Source: Trametopsis cervina | Taxonomy: Eukaryota; Basidiomycota; Agaricomycetes; Polyporales; Irpicaceae | Assembly: GCA_022385755.1 (NCBI GenBank) | Contig: MU278369.1 | Span: 225,675 to 289,674, forward strand | Direction: 5' to 3' | DNA length: 64,000 bases | In this document: one piece after another, positions 12,396 to 23,021 of the stretch | Position numbering within the stretch: the first letter of the stretch is position 1 | How the letters are laid out: each line of letters starts with the position of its first letter | The notes under the pieces: generated by a model | Databases searched by the model: none | Told to the model about the DNA's origin: nothing | What the model saw: the letters and a program-made list of their open reading frames with translations, nothing else | Program-made: the position numbers and the translations under genes

Positions 12396-13906
12396 ATGTT
12401 CGCTCGCGACGTTACGTCCGACGAGCAAGCTGCATCCTGCGGCGATGGTACCTCTTCAACCGACCTCCATATACGGATAGCCGCCGTTTTCGTTATTCTT
12501 GCCGGGTCGTCGCTGGGTGCATTGTTTCCTGTCCTCTCCAGGCGCACAAGGTTCCTGCGTTCGCGTATACCTAAAGGCGTGTTTGATACAGCAAAATACT
12601 TTGGATCTGGGGTCATCGTGAGTGTCATGGCAATGTTCATGATGTTATGTTAACCTTTTCCAGATCGCTACAGCTTTCATACATCTCCTCGACCCTGCTA
12701 TCCAAGCCCTGAATTCACCATGTTTGTCTCCAGCATGGTCTGAATACGTATGTTCCTTGTCATTCTATGCATATTATCCTCTGAATAACATTATTACAGC
12801 CGTATGCCCTGGGGCTCACCCTTATATCAATTTTCTTCATTTTTATCGTCGAACTTATCGCGATGCGATGGGGCACGACAAAACTCGCTGCATTAGGAAT
12901 CGTTCATGATCCTCACTCACCCGGTCACTCTCACCCACCACTCGACATTTCCAAACCCGTGGGCCCAGCCCTATATGTGACATCAAGTGGTAACGATGAG
13001 AAAGCGGAGGAGCATGCCGGTGCCGCGCCGCCGATTCCCGAAGTGAGTTCCCACCCTAGTGCCCAGTTGCACGCTCTTGGGTCTGGTTCAACGCTTGCGT
13101 ATGGAGGCGAGACGGGGACAGAGACGGAGGGGAGAATATCGACGGGGAGTCGAAGCGAGATGACGATAGTTGAGAAAGGGAAGGAAACGCATGTTCACCA
13201 CGACCACCAACATCATCACCATCACCACCACCCTCCTTCGCATACACACGACTTGGAGTCCGGACACCACCCAGAAGGGGCCTCAAGTGCGGGGCAAGCT
13301 ATTTCGCAGCTCGTTGGCATCGCGATCCTCGAATTTGGCGTCCTTTTGCACAGCTTCCTCATCGGCCTGACCCTTGCGGTCACACAAAGCTTCAAAGTGC
13401 TATTCGTTGTCATTGTGTTCCACCGTATGTCCCGTCTTCTTTTTCTTCAATATCAGGACTCATGTGTTGCTACGCAGAAACCTTCGAAGGACTCGGTGTT
13501 GGCTCACGTCTCGCATATGTCGATTTATCTGGAGCGGGACCGCGCTGGAATCGTGCGCCTATTTGGGCTGCCGTCATATTTGGGGTGACTACACCGCTGG
13601 GGATTGCTATTGGACTCGGCGTTCGCGAGACTTATAATCCTGGAAGTGCTATTGCGAGTATCGTCAGTGGGGTCCTCGATGCGTTCAGCGCAGGAGTACT
13701 CATCTACACAGGCTTGGTTGAGGTGCGTTATATTTTGTCGGGAAAACAGAGACGCAAATGGTTGACATACCAAGCAGCTTCTGGCGCATGACTTCTTGTT
13801 CAACCCCACGATGATTCGTGATGCATCGAATAAAGAGCTAGCATACGCCGTTGGATGTGTTATGCTTGGATGCGGATTGATGGCGTTACTCGGACGATGG
13901 GCCTGA
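12396..13906 (+). CDS. ZIP-family zinc/iron transporter (ZRT-like)
   Basis: Predicted plasma-membrane importer of Zn2+ (possibly Fe2+). Five exons, 12396-12617, 12664-12747, 12800-13424, 13478-13722 and 13778-13906, in phase, give 434 residues. Hydrophobic segments start at RIAAVFVILAGSSLGALF. The long cytosolic loop after TM3 carries a histidine cluster (HHDHQHHHHHHHPP) followed by HTHD and GHH, a metal-binding feature of the family. TM4 holds the signature HSFLIG and TM5 HQTFEG, both metal-coordinating in ZIP proteins. The length fits ZRT1/ZRT2. ATG at 12396 follows a CT-rich tract. A zinc-responsive promoter element was not recognised. Confidence 0.94.
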
Positions 13907-14682
13907 ACCCGCAAACGGAGTCCCGATGCCTACGTCGCTCTGGACCTATGACATCACGTCCTCACGCTCGCGCTCTTGCGACACTACACTCGCTATTCGT
14001 CCAAGTAGATGGGCACCGCGCGCCGCGACTATGCAACCCGAGACTGGCAGAAAGTGTACACCGCACTGCTTTCAACCGCATACCTGGCTACCTGGTGGTG
14101 AATCCCCCTCCGCGACTCGCGGAGTCCGGATAGCGTCGTGCAAGACCCGTGCGACAACGAAAAGAACTGTAATATACCACACATGTACAATATCCATATA
14201 GTCATAACTTATCTTGTCAAGAGCATTGTAAAAAATACATTCGGCGACATCAGCCTCAACAACTCATGCTTTAGACTCGGAGTTCTATGCATTCAAATCA
14301 TAGCGTTTACATTCATAAGATGGCGTAAGATGGCGACAACCTTGGCAGCTAAGCCTTGCGTTATTGATGAAAGTTGACCACCCTTTCAGCTTCGTATAGT
14401 CAATTGCATAGTAGCCATACAGTAGTAGGATGGATGCGTGGAAGAGGAGTACCTTGCGAAAATGGACTTCCTTAAGAAGGTGGTGTGGGTCATTGTTTGG
14501 CCTCACCTCAGTATGGGTATAGGAAAGGTATTTATCAGAGAGCTATTAGGTCAACATTTCCGGTGTGTCTGATGGCTATATACCATATATAAGCGGGGTT
14601 CAGAGTCTCAGGCTTAGGTATGTTACGTGGAAGAGGAGATAGAGCAGGAGAACCAAACGGACGCAAGGGCTCTCGAACTCTT
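13907..14682. other. Convergent intergenic region, ZIP / SFH5
   Basis: This 776 bp stretch separates two stop codons on opposite strands. I see only short frames and AT-rich sequence with several ATATAA-like runs around 14500-14600. No gene is supported. Confidence 0.4.
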
Positions 14683-15854
14683 TTAGAAAGCATCGGCCTC
14701 TCCACCGTAACGCTTCGGCAATTCCTTCACGTCGATCACGGGAATCAGAGCAGCTTTGACGGTCTTTTCTCCGGGGCCAACAACGCTCATCTTTGCGAAG
14801 GTCTTGGATGATAATAAGGACTTGAAGAACCAGAAGATCCAAGCTGCGAACGTTGGAACGTTGATGAAGAACTTCGTGGACTGTGCCAGTCACGTCAGGG
14901 AATGTATGCACGGTGAGTGACAAAGAACGTACAAGGAATTCAGGATAGTAATCCTGGAAAATCTTCGTGGCCTCGGACGCAGCAGCCTTCTGGTTTGCGT
15001 CCCGTCCACCCAAGAAATTGACTCCGGCGTAATCGTGTACTTGAACCATTTGGTCATACTTCTCATAATCAAGGGTACGAACAGTCTTCTCCATAAGTTG
15101 AACACGCCATCTGAAAAAGTTGTAAGAGGGAGGAAATACAATGTATATGTCGTGCAGTGATTGCGCACCGAATAAATCGCTTCACGTCGCTGAAGACGGG
15201 CGTCATGTCAATCCCACCACCGTAAAGATTGTAACTGAAGTATTGACAGTGTCAACCACAGCAAGAAGAAGGAAAATTGAAGACGTACGTGACCGGCCTT
15301 CCGTCTTTATCGTGCCCGAAAACATGCCCAATTCCCCCGAAAACGTCCTGGGGAAACTCCTCGTTCAGCAACTCGTTTATTTTGAACTCTTCTCTCCACC
15401 GAAGCGTTGCCACAAGCATGGTCTCCGCATCCGAGACTCGCAGCTCTCTGAGGAAGAGTGAGTGTCTCGCATCAGTAATATAGATAGAACCTGACCTTGC
15501 GCGAAGAAACTTCATGAGCACGACGCTTACACGTGCATCCTGAGCTGGCGCAGTAGGGTTGATGTCAATACCCCACAAGTTGAATGTCTTGGGTTCCGCC
15601 GCCTCGTCTGCGGGAGCGTATGCTGCGCGATAGATAGCAGGGAGTTTCTCCTAGAGTACCAGATAAGTTTGCATGTGGGACAAAGGCTGGATCAAGCGAC
15701 ATACCCTGAACTCTTTCAACGCCGCCCATTCAGCATCTGTAAACTGCTTTGTGAGTTCATTCTGAGGTTCAACAGCTTCCTTTGGGACCTCTGTCGCCCC
15801 TGTCGCCTCTGTTGAGGCTTCCACTGGAGGTTGGGCAACGTCTGTTTCGGACAT
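14683..15854 (-). CDS. SFH5: Sec14-like CRAL-TRIO protein, SFH5 type
   Basis: Predicted Sec14-homologue lipid/heme-binding protein at the endoplasmic reticulum or cytosol. Six exons, 15854-15705, 15650-15496, 15447-15289, 15234-15169, 15110-14933 and 14880-14683, in phase, give 301 residues. A Glu/Thr/Ala-rich N-terminus leads into a CRAL-TRIO-N helix set (LMKFLRARELRVSDAETML, ATLRWREEF). The lipid-binding fold follows (YNLYGGGIDMTPVFS, MVQVHDYAGVNFLGG, KIFQDYYPEFL) and ends with TKFFINVPTF-like, VVGPGEKTVK and LPKRYGGEADAF. The overall layout and length match fungal Sfh5 rather than Sec14 itself. The HDY triplet resembles the His/Tyr heme-ligand pair known for yeast Sfh5; that equivalence is inferred. 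Confidence 0.88.
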
Positions 15855-16284
15855 GCTAAAGGCAGGTCGTTACTGTAGTCGTGTGTCTGTGGTCGCCGCG
15901 ACTCGGAGAGCGCATACGGAGCCCGGCGGTCTCTATATAATGAGTGCATGTTCTAGACGCGATCGTGGGAAATGCTCACCCAATAATAATCTGATAAGAT
16001 TGACTTCCAGCCACGTGCAGACATGTAACGAGAGCTTAGTCAGTGCTGTGCACTGGTATTGTGGCTGGATAAGCCACTTATCGTTGCCTATTGGGGCACG
16101 TCGCAACCTTCCGCGGCAATTTCGCTCTTGAACCTGCTCACTCATCTTCCCTTTGCGCAGGCGCATCTTCCGAGTTTCTACCACCCTTCTGACAAACCAC
16201 CCCACCTGCCGGCATACGTGTCTCTCCCACTCATTCCCCAGTCTTTGAATACATCTATCGCTTTCTACGCTCGCTCTCGCACAA
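15855..16284. promoter_or_regulatory. Divergent promoter region, SFH5 / Cu-ATPase
   Basis: This 430 bp region lies between two divergent start codons. The side next to the ATPase (about 16135-16284) is strongly CT-rich, a common basidiomycete core-promoter feature. A CACGTG lies near 16013. I recognise no copper-response element with confidence. Confidence 0.45.
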
Positions 16285-19200
16285 ATGTCGCTCTTCTTCA
16301 GTAACTTATTAGGATCTGGTCGCAGGATCTCAGTCGACGAGGGCAAGGTTGGCCTAATGCTCTCAGACGAAGAGGCCGCGTCGTCAGATTCAATGAGGCC
16401 ACCGGAAAAGGCGGAATTCAGGGTAGAGGGAATGACGTGTGGATCTTGTGTAGAGGTACGCTACCTAGACATCCTCCGCAGCTCGATCCTTAGTTCTATT
16501 GCAGTCAATCGAAAGCATGCTGAGAGGCCAGGCCGGTATCCATTCCATCAAGGTCGCTTTGCTCGCTGAACGAGCCGTCGTTGAGTACGACCCTGCGCAG
16601 TGGAGTGTGGACAAAATCATGAGCGTGAGTACGATCTGTCAATCGCCGCCTGTGCCCGTTGCGTATAGCCCTCCATGCATCGGGCTCAGGCCTTCTTGCA
16701 ATGAGCGTGTATCTCTACTGCATCGCTGAGTGCTTGGTACATGGAATGTTTCTCTGCTATACTATACAAGAAATTCCTTCGATCCAAGCTCCCGTAACCT
16801 CCTATATTGATTGCATTCATTTCACCAGGAGATATCTGACATTGGCTTTGATGCATATATCATTCCTCCAACTCGCTCAGATACTGTTACGCTGCGCATC
16901 TACGGAATGAAAAGCGCAAACTGTGTCCCCGAGGTTGAGAATGGACTATCTACACTTCCTGGCATCACCAGCGTGGCCGCCTCGCTGTTAGAAGAAACAT
17001 GCAAAGTAGAGTTCGATCGCGCCCTCGTTGGTCCACGCGAAATGGTCGAACGACTGGAAGATATAGGTTATGAGGCTATGCTGTCGGATGAGGAGGACGC
17101 AACCCAACTCCGGTCCCTTACTCGAATCAAAGAGATACAGGAGTGGCAATCGAGGTTCAACTGGAGCGTCGTCTTCGCCGTACCCGTGTTCTTTATTAGC
17201 ATGATCTGCAAGCACATTCCGGGTCTACGCGAATTGGTCAACGTCCGGCTCATCCAGGGAATCTATCTCGGCGATTTACTTGTCCTCTGCTTGACGACCC
17301 CTGCTCAGTTCTGGATCGGACAGAAGTTCTACCGCAATGCGTGGAAGGCTCTGAAGCACGGTAGCGCTACCATGGATGTCCTTGTAATGCTGGGAACGTC
17401 TGCGGCCTACTTCTATTCCTTGTTCGGGATGGTAGCCGCCATCTTCAACTCAGACCCCGATTATCGCCCCTTCATATTCTTCGACACGAGCACGATGCTG
17501 ATTATGTTTGTTTCTTTGGGTCGTTTGTTGGAGAATCGAGCCAAGGGTCGCACGAGTGCGGCGTTAACAGACCTCATGGCCCTCGCTCCATCCATGGCGA
17601 CCATATATACCGACGCTCCAGCTTGCACCCAGGAGAAACGTATCCCTACCGAACTCGTCCAGGTCGGTGACATGATCAAGCTCGTGCCTGGTGACAAGGT
17701 CCCAGCGGATGGCACGGTTGTTAAAGGGACATCAACCATCGACGAGAGCGCTGTCACAGGCGAGCCTCATCCGGTGCTGAAACAGCAAGGAGATAGCGTC
17801 ATAGGAGGAACTGTTAATGGTCTCGGCACCTTCGACATGCTCGTTACACGCGCAGGCAAGGACACTGCTCTCGCCCAAATCGTGAAACTCGTTGAGGACG
17901 CTCAAACATCTAAGGCACCCATCCAGGCGTTCGCTGACAAAGTCGCCGGGTATTTCGTCCCTGTTGTCATCACGCTCGCCGCCGTCACATTCACCAGCTG
18001 GATGATCATCTCGCATATCATCAACGAGGACTCGCTGCCGATGATGTTCAAGCACCACGGCGCTAGCAAGTTTGCTGTGTGCCTGCAGCTTTGCATCTCC
18101 GTTGTCGTTGTCGCCTGCCCTTGCGCCCTGGGACTAAGTACACCGACCGCCATTATGGTCGGCACAGGTGTTGGCGCGAAGAACGGTATTTTGATCAAAG
18201 GCGGAAGAGCACTGGAAGCTAGCAGGAGTATCAATCGAATCGTACTGGACAAGACCGGCACTGTCACCGAAGGCAAGATGACAGTTGCTCAGTGGGCTTG
18301 GGCACACACTGAGTACGACGAAGTTCCGTCGGATGCTCTGCTTACAACGAAGGTTCTCGACGAGCTCAGCCGAGCTGATGTCATTGCCCTCGTCGCCGCC
18401 ACCGAAGCTCGTTCTGAACATCCTTTGGCCAAAGCTGTTGCAGTTTACGGAAAGGATATCCTCGGCAAAGCCCAGATCAATAACCGCGAAGTCTCCCTCG
18501 ATTTATTCGAGAGTGTTACAGGGGCAGGTGTCAAAGCCAGCGCAACTTTCACCGACTCCAAAGCCAAATATATAGTATACGTTGGCAACGCGCGCTTCGC
18601 CTCACAGTCGGATGATGTCCATTTACCCTCTTCGCTCTCTACCTTTAACAGTGTCAACGAAACCCAGGGGCGTACCGCAATCTTTGTCTCTATCAGTTCG
18701 TCGCCCTCCGCCTCACCTCGCATTGTGTGCGCCATCGCTCTGTCGGACGCACCGAAGAAGTCTTCCGCACAAGCTATCAAGGCCTTGGAAGCCATGGGTG
18801 TAGAGGTCAACATGATGACTGGTGATGCGACAGGTACTGCATTGGCTATCGCGAAGCAAGTGGGCATCCCCTCAGACCGCGTGTGGGCGAACATGAGCCC
18901 GAAAGGCAAAGCTACTGTCATAACTGAGCTGATGGAGAAGTATGGTGGAGGAGTCGCAATGGTGCGTTTGCTTCAACTTCACCAGACGAGCAACCCTTAA
19001 GCTGATAACATCATAGGTTGGGGACGGTATCAACGATTCACCGGCTCTTGTAGCTGCTTCAGTTGGAATCGCACTCTCGTCAGGGACGTCCGTCGCCATT
19101 GAGGCAGCCGACATTGTCCTCATGCGTTCCGATCTGCTCGATGTTGTGGCCGCGCTGCACCTCTCTCGTTCCATCTTCGCGGTCATTCGCCGGAACCTCG

Positions 19201-19520
19201 TATGGGCGTGCATCTACAATGTCCTCGGAATTCCTCTCGCAATGGGCGTATTCCTACCTGTCGGCTTGCATCTGCACCCCATGATGGCTGGAGCGGCCAT
19301 GGCGTTCTCCTCTGTTAGTGTCGTTACCAGCTCGTTATTCCTGCGTTGGTGGACTCGGCCACAATCTAGCGTGATGCCTGGTGAGAAGATCGAACGGGAG
19401 AGTGTATATGACAGTCTGCGTATCTCGGTTTCAGACTTATGGGCTGCGTTCAAAGACCTGTTCAGAGGACGAAAGGTCGCTGGATATAGTCAGATACCCG
19501 TCGAGATGAACGACGTCTAG
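16285..19520 (+). CDS. CCC2: Copper-transporting P1B-type ATPase (CCC2/ATP7-like)
   Basis: Pumps Cu+ from the cytosol into the Golgi lumen, supplying secreted cuproenzymes. Four exons, 16285-16455, 16505-16624, 16829-18961 and 19017-19520, in phase, give 975 residues. The N-terminal metal-binding domain has GMTCGSCV. A second, ferredoxin-like domain follows, but its motif reads GMKSANCV, so the first cysteine of MxCxxC is missing. P-type motifs follow in order: TGE in VTGEPHPV, the membrane CPC metal site in [12 protein letters not shown], the phosphorylated aspartate in [10 protein letters not shown], the P1[13 protein letters not shown], and [10 protein letters not shown], which begins just after the last intron. 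Length and domain set match fungal Ccc2. Copper-responsive control was not seen. Confidence 0.96.
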
Positions 19521-19735
19521 TTCAACTGTGTAGTATGCTTGGATCTTATTATTATTGTTTCGTTCTGCTGTACATTCTATTACATCTAGGAGTCATATAA
19601 ACCATATTCTACTACAGTGATTCTTTGTCCTTTTGTTCGACATCCGGAGTTTCAGCCAAGAAAATAGATGACTTGTGAAGAGACGATTCCTTCAATCTTA
19701 CAGCGAATGCCGCTGTCGATTAGTCCCGAGTGGTT

Positions 19736-20130
19736 TCATTGCCGGTCGATTCCGATGATGTCTCCTGCACAGTTCTGCGTCGCAAATTTGGCCTCCGAGT
19801 CAGAGCACAGTTTCCAGCCGCGGTACATTTCTCTTACCCAACAACAGAAACACCGATGGGGCAGTACTGGATATTGTAAATGCTTGTCAGGCATATATTT
19901 CCCAAAACTTACGTTTTATAAATCAATATAGCGTGGACGTCGATGCGCGCAGAGCGCAAAGGCTCGGAAAGCTTGGAGAATCCTTCTGGAATTACTTTCC
20001 CCTCGAGCCTTTCGGCGCAGACCTTCCATATATGGTCGCGCCACAAAGTATCGGGCTCCTCGGCTAGATCTGCTTTCACCTCCCACTTGTGCTTCTGCGT
20101 GAATTGTGCACACCGAAACGCATCATCTTA
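19736..20130 (-). CDS. Unnamed small gene, two 3' exons visible
   Basis: On the minus strand, an exon from about 20130 to 19920 encodes a strongly protein-like stretch (QKHKWEVKADLAEEPDTLW, WKVCAERLEGKVIP, LSEPLRSARIDVHAILIYK). It joins through a gtaagt..aag intron, in phase, to an exon ending at TGA 19738-19736 that encodes YRGWKLCSDSEAKFATQN and GDIIGIDRQ. The first exon has an acceptor-like AG near 20131 and no in-frame ATG, so one or more 5' exons are missing; candidates upstream (to ~20500) are not convincing. No family is recognised. It is convergent with the Cu-ATPase. It could be an intact small gene or a relic. Confidence 0.5.
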
Positions 20131-20570
20131 TCAAACAACACGATAATTTGGGGTTGATCAAGTTGCAGTGAATACATCGAAAAGGAGCCGAACCCATTCC
20201 CTTTTTACAATGCAGGCTATGCGACAATGCCAGTGAGTGCATGTCCCAGGGTTGTTTCCGGCTTGAAAGTCCGCCCTCAAAATACCCGTACAATTGCTTG
20301 CTCGAACATTCCGCCATCCGCGATACTTGTAATGCAACGCACGTGCGTGGCAAGGATTTACTCCTATCGGACCGCAATTGAAGTCACGAAGCACCGCCGC
20401 GTTCCAGGACCCTTGTTTGGCGTGCCAGTGCCTGATTAACGCACATCTCATGTGTATGCCACGGTACGGCATATTAAATCCGACTATTGCTCGGAGCACC
20501 CAATCTAAGCAGCTCGCGCAGCAGCTGTACTGGAACGGTATGTCTATACCTGAATTTGGCGGCTAGCACA
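20131..20570. other. Region upstream of the unnamed small gene
   Basis: A minus-strand frame 20499-20158 (113 codons) is open here but does not splice in phase to the exons below 20131 in any way I could find. It lies left of the duplicated caspase segment, which begins near 20571. No supported feature. Confidence 0.3.
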
Positions 20571-20811
20571 AGGAGATGGCTCCCTGCGCATTGATTCACA
20601 CCGCATTGACTCACACCAAGGGTCAGCCACAAGGGATGAATGTATTTTGATTAGAATACAACAGAGCATAGACCTATTTGATACACCAAGCGCGGAAATG
20701 AAAGCGCATATGAACACAGCGCATAGAAGAGCGGGAGTAGAGAGGAAAACAGTTACATGAGGAATAAATATCGAGTTATGGCATGGACAGTGAAGAGAAT
20801 CGGCAAGGACC

Positions 20812-23021
20812 TTAGGACACATACACTGGCAAAGTAATCGCATCCCACATGGGTGTTGACTCTGGTCGGGTCGTCTTCTTGTAACCACGAGACGATGTAT
20901 CATCTTGCGACGTAGCGTGTTCATTGTCTGGGTGCTTCTTGATAAGAGGCGAAACGGTTTTTGGGAATGGAGAGGGTTGCTCGATGAACGATAGGTCAAC
21001 CTGTTCCGTCGAGACAAAGATTTTGACAAAGCACATATTCTTTTTGCCGGATTGCCGTGGGGAAGAGAAGACGAAGGGGGATGTGCCGCTAGAGCCGTAG
21101 CCGATAGATAGATCTGCCTCCCCCTTGAGGCACGGATCCACCTTGTATCCACCCGGAAGCGTGGTTCCCGGAAGATAATACGCTCCTGCAGATGGACAGA
21201 GCAAAGTGAGTGCGACTATAGCGAAGACGAAGAATAAAAACACTTACGGATGCTCAAATCGTTGTCAAAGAGGAAGACAGTAACGTACAGAGGTACTTTG
21301 AAATTGTTATGTAGCTGAAGACCGTACTCTGTACCAGTGCGCACATTGATGAGATTGTCGTTATGCCATAAGTTTTCTCTATCAAGATGAGGGGAGTGGA
21401 AGAGACCGGTTGTCTCGATCCTAGCGAAGTGGACGCTGATCAAGGGACATTTTAACTTGATATTTTTGGTGGGTTCCCGAGTGAGATGCCTGCGAAAGTG
21501 CGCCATCGCGCGCGCAATCCGGTATAGCTGCTCGGGGACGAAGTCGACGGTGTATGGGATTGAGAAAGGGGTGATCGCCGAATTGATGCTGAGGCGTGGC
21601 AAGGCGAAGCTAACTTTCCCGCCATTATGTTGAACCAGCACCTCGGAGTAGTAGTCTTTGGTGAGAGCCAAAATCCCTGCAAACTCGTGCTCGACGAGCC
21701 GAATGGTATCGTGGTCGCCTGCGAGAAAGTAGAGCCCTAGTAGATTGCTCTCGCCACGGCTGCTCTCAAACACATTGGCCCTCTGTGAGAGCGCGGAAGA
21801 AGGAGGAGGTCCATCGGGATATTTCAAAGTCGCTGAGAATTCATGAACTTCATGGACTGTCATTATCTTCTCAGCATAATCCCCGCTAGGGTTCGCGAGC
21901 TTGAACTGAGATGAAGCCGTGATTCCATGTATTTCCCCCGCTGAGAGCTTGTAAGTCTCGCCGTGTAGTGTAGCTTCAAAATGATGCGGCGGAGGGATAG
22001 ACTTGTTGTCAAAGATGTAGCGATCCTTGTGGAAGCCTTCACACTGCGGATTTTGTCTATCATATGCAACATTACCACCGAGAACTGTCCCGATACAACT
22101 ATAAGGACTCACCTGAGCCCTCTCTTGCTGAGCTGCAGACCCATCTTCTCAAGCAATTGATAATATGTGAGCTTCTTCTCCATCAGGTCTGGCATCGCTG
22201 CTAGCAGGGCCTCGGTAAACACCCCCTTCCCATTGTCCTCGAAGGCTTCTTCGCTGGCACCACAGGCAGACACGAGCACATGAGAGCTCATGATGCCGTA
22301 ATGAGCGACCGGATGACCACCGGGGGACGCCGCGGATGACCTGAGTATGTCCTCATCTATATGTGAGTGGAGGGTGGTCTTAGCGGAGATGGCACGAGCT
22401 GTAAGATGGCTGTGTGAAGCATGACTGGTATGAGCAGCGGGCTTCCCGTCGCGTGTTCCTGAACCGGAGTGACAGCAGTCGAGGATGACCGTCTGCAAGA
22501 AAGAACGTTCAGTCTGGTCACTGATGGCAGACATAGGCACGACTCACGATATTATCTCCCTTTGCTGCAGCCAAATGGGTGAGCAGTGACCCAAGCGTTC
22601 GATCGGGGATTCCGGGAACACCACCTCCATTCAAGTCCACTGTGAAGTCATGTGGGATGAGTAGCTGCACCTCCGTGTTCCCGTCACTCCACCCTTCCGG
22701 CGGTTGAGCAATACCACCATGACCTGCGAAGTAGATCAGGATGGGATCGTCACGTCTGATGGCCGGATTGAACTCCAGAGACGAGATTGCAGATATGATC
22801 CTACGTCGTGTTGCTCCCTCGTTCCTGAGAGAAACAATGTTGCCGGAGGGGACTTTTAACGTATCCCGAAGGAAATCCTCCACATTGTCCGCGTCAGCGA
22901 CAGCTCCTTTGAGGTCTGGAGCACCAATACCGTCGGATTCAACGTTATTTTCAGCTGAGACCTGGGTGTTTCGCATATATTTGTCGATACCTATGACGAC
23001 GGCATGTAGCGAGGAGAACAT
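20812..23021 (-). CDS. Caspase-like protease (peptidase C14 type), copy A
   Basis: Predicted cysteine protease of the metacaspase/caspase-like clan. Four exons, 23021-22548, 22492-22113, 22056-21248 and 21185-20812, in phase, give 678 residues. The N-terminus HAVVIGIDKY begins the caspase fold. The catalytic histidine is in ILIYFAGHGG and the catalytic cysteine in VILDCCHSGSG, which starts exon 2. GKGVFTEALLAAM and the helix YYQLLEKMGLQL close the protease domain at about residue 285. The remaining ~390 residues form an extension with no named family; it begins NPQCEGFHKDRYIFDN and contains YKLSAGEIHGITASSQFKL. Upstream of the ATG, a GT..AG pair (gtgcgt..gtag) suggests an intron in the 5' UTR. 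Role unknown; regulated cell death or protein quality control are guesses from the family. Confidence 0.9.
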
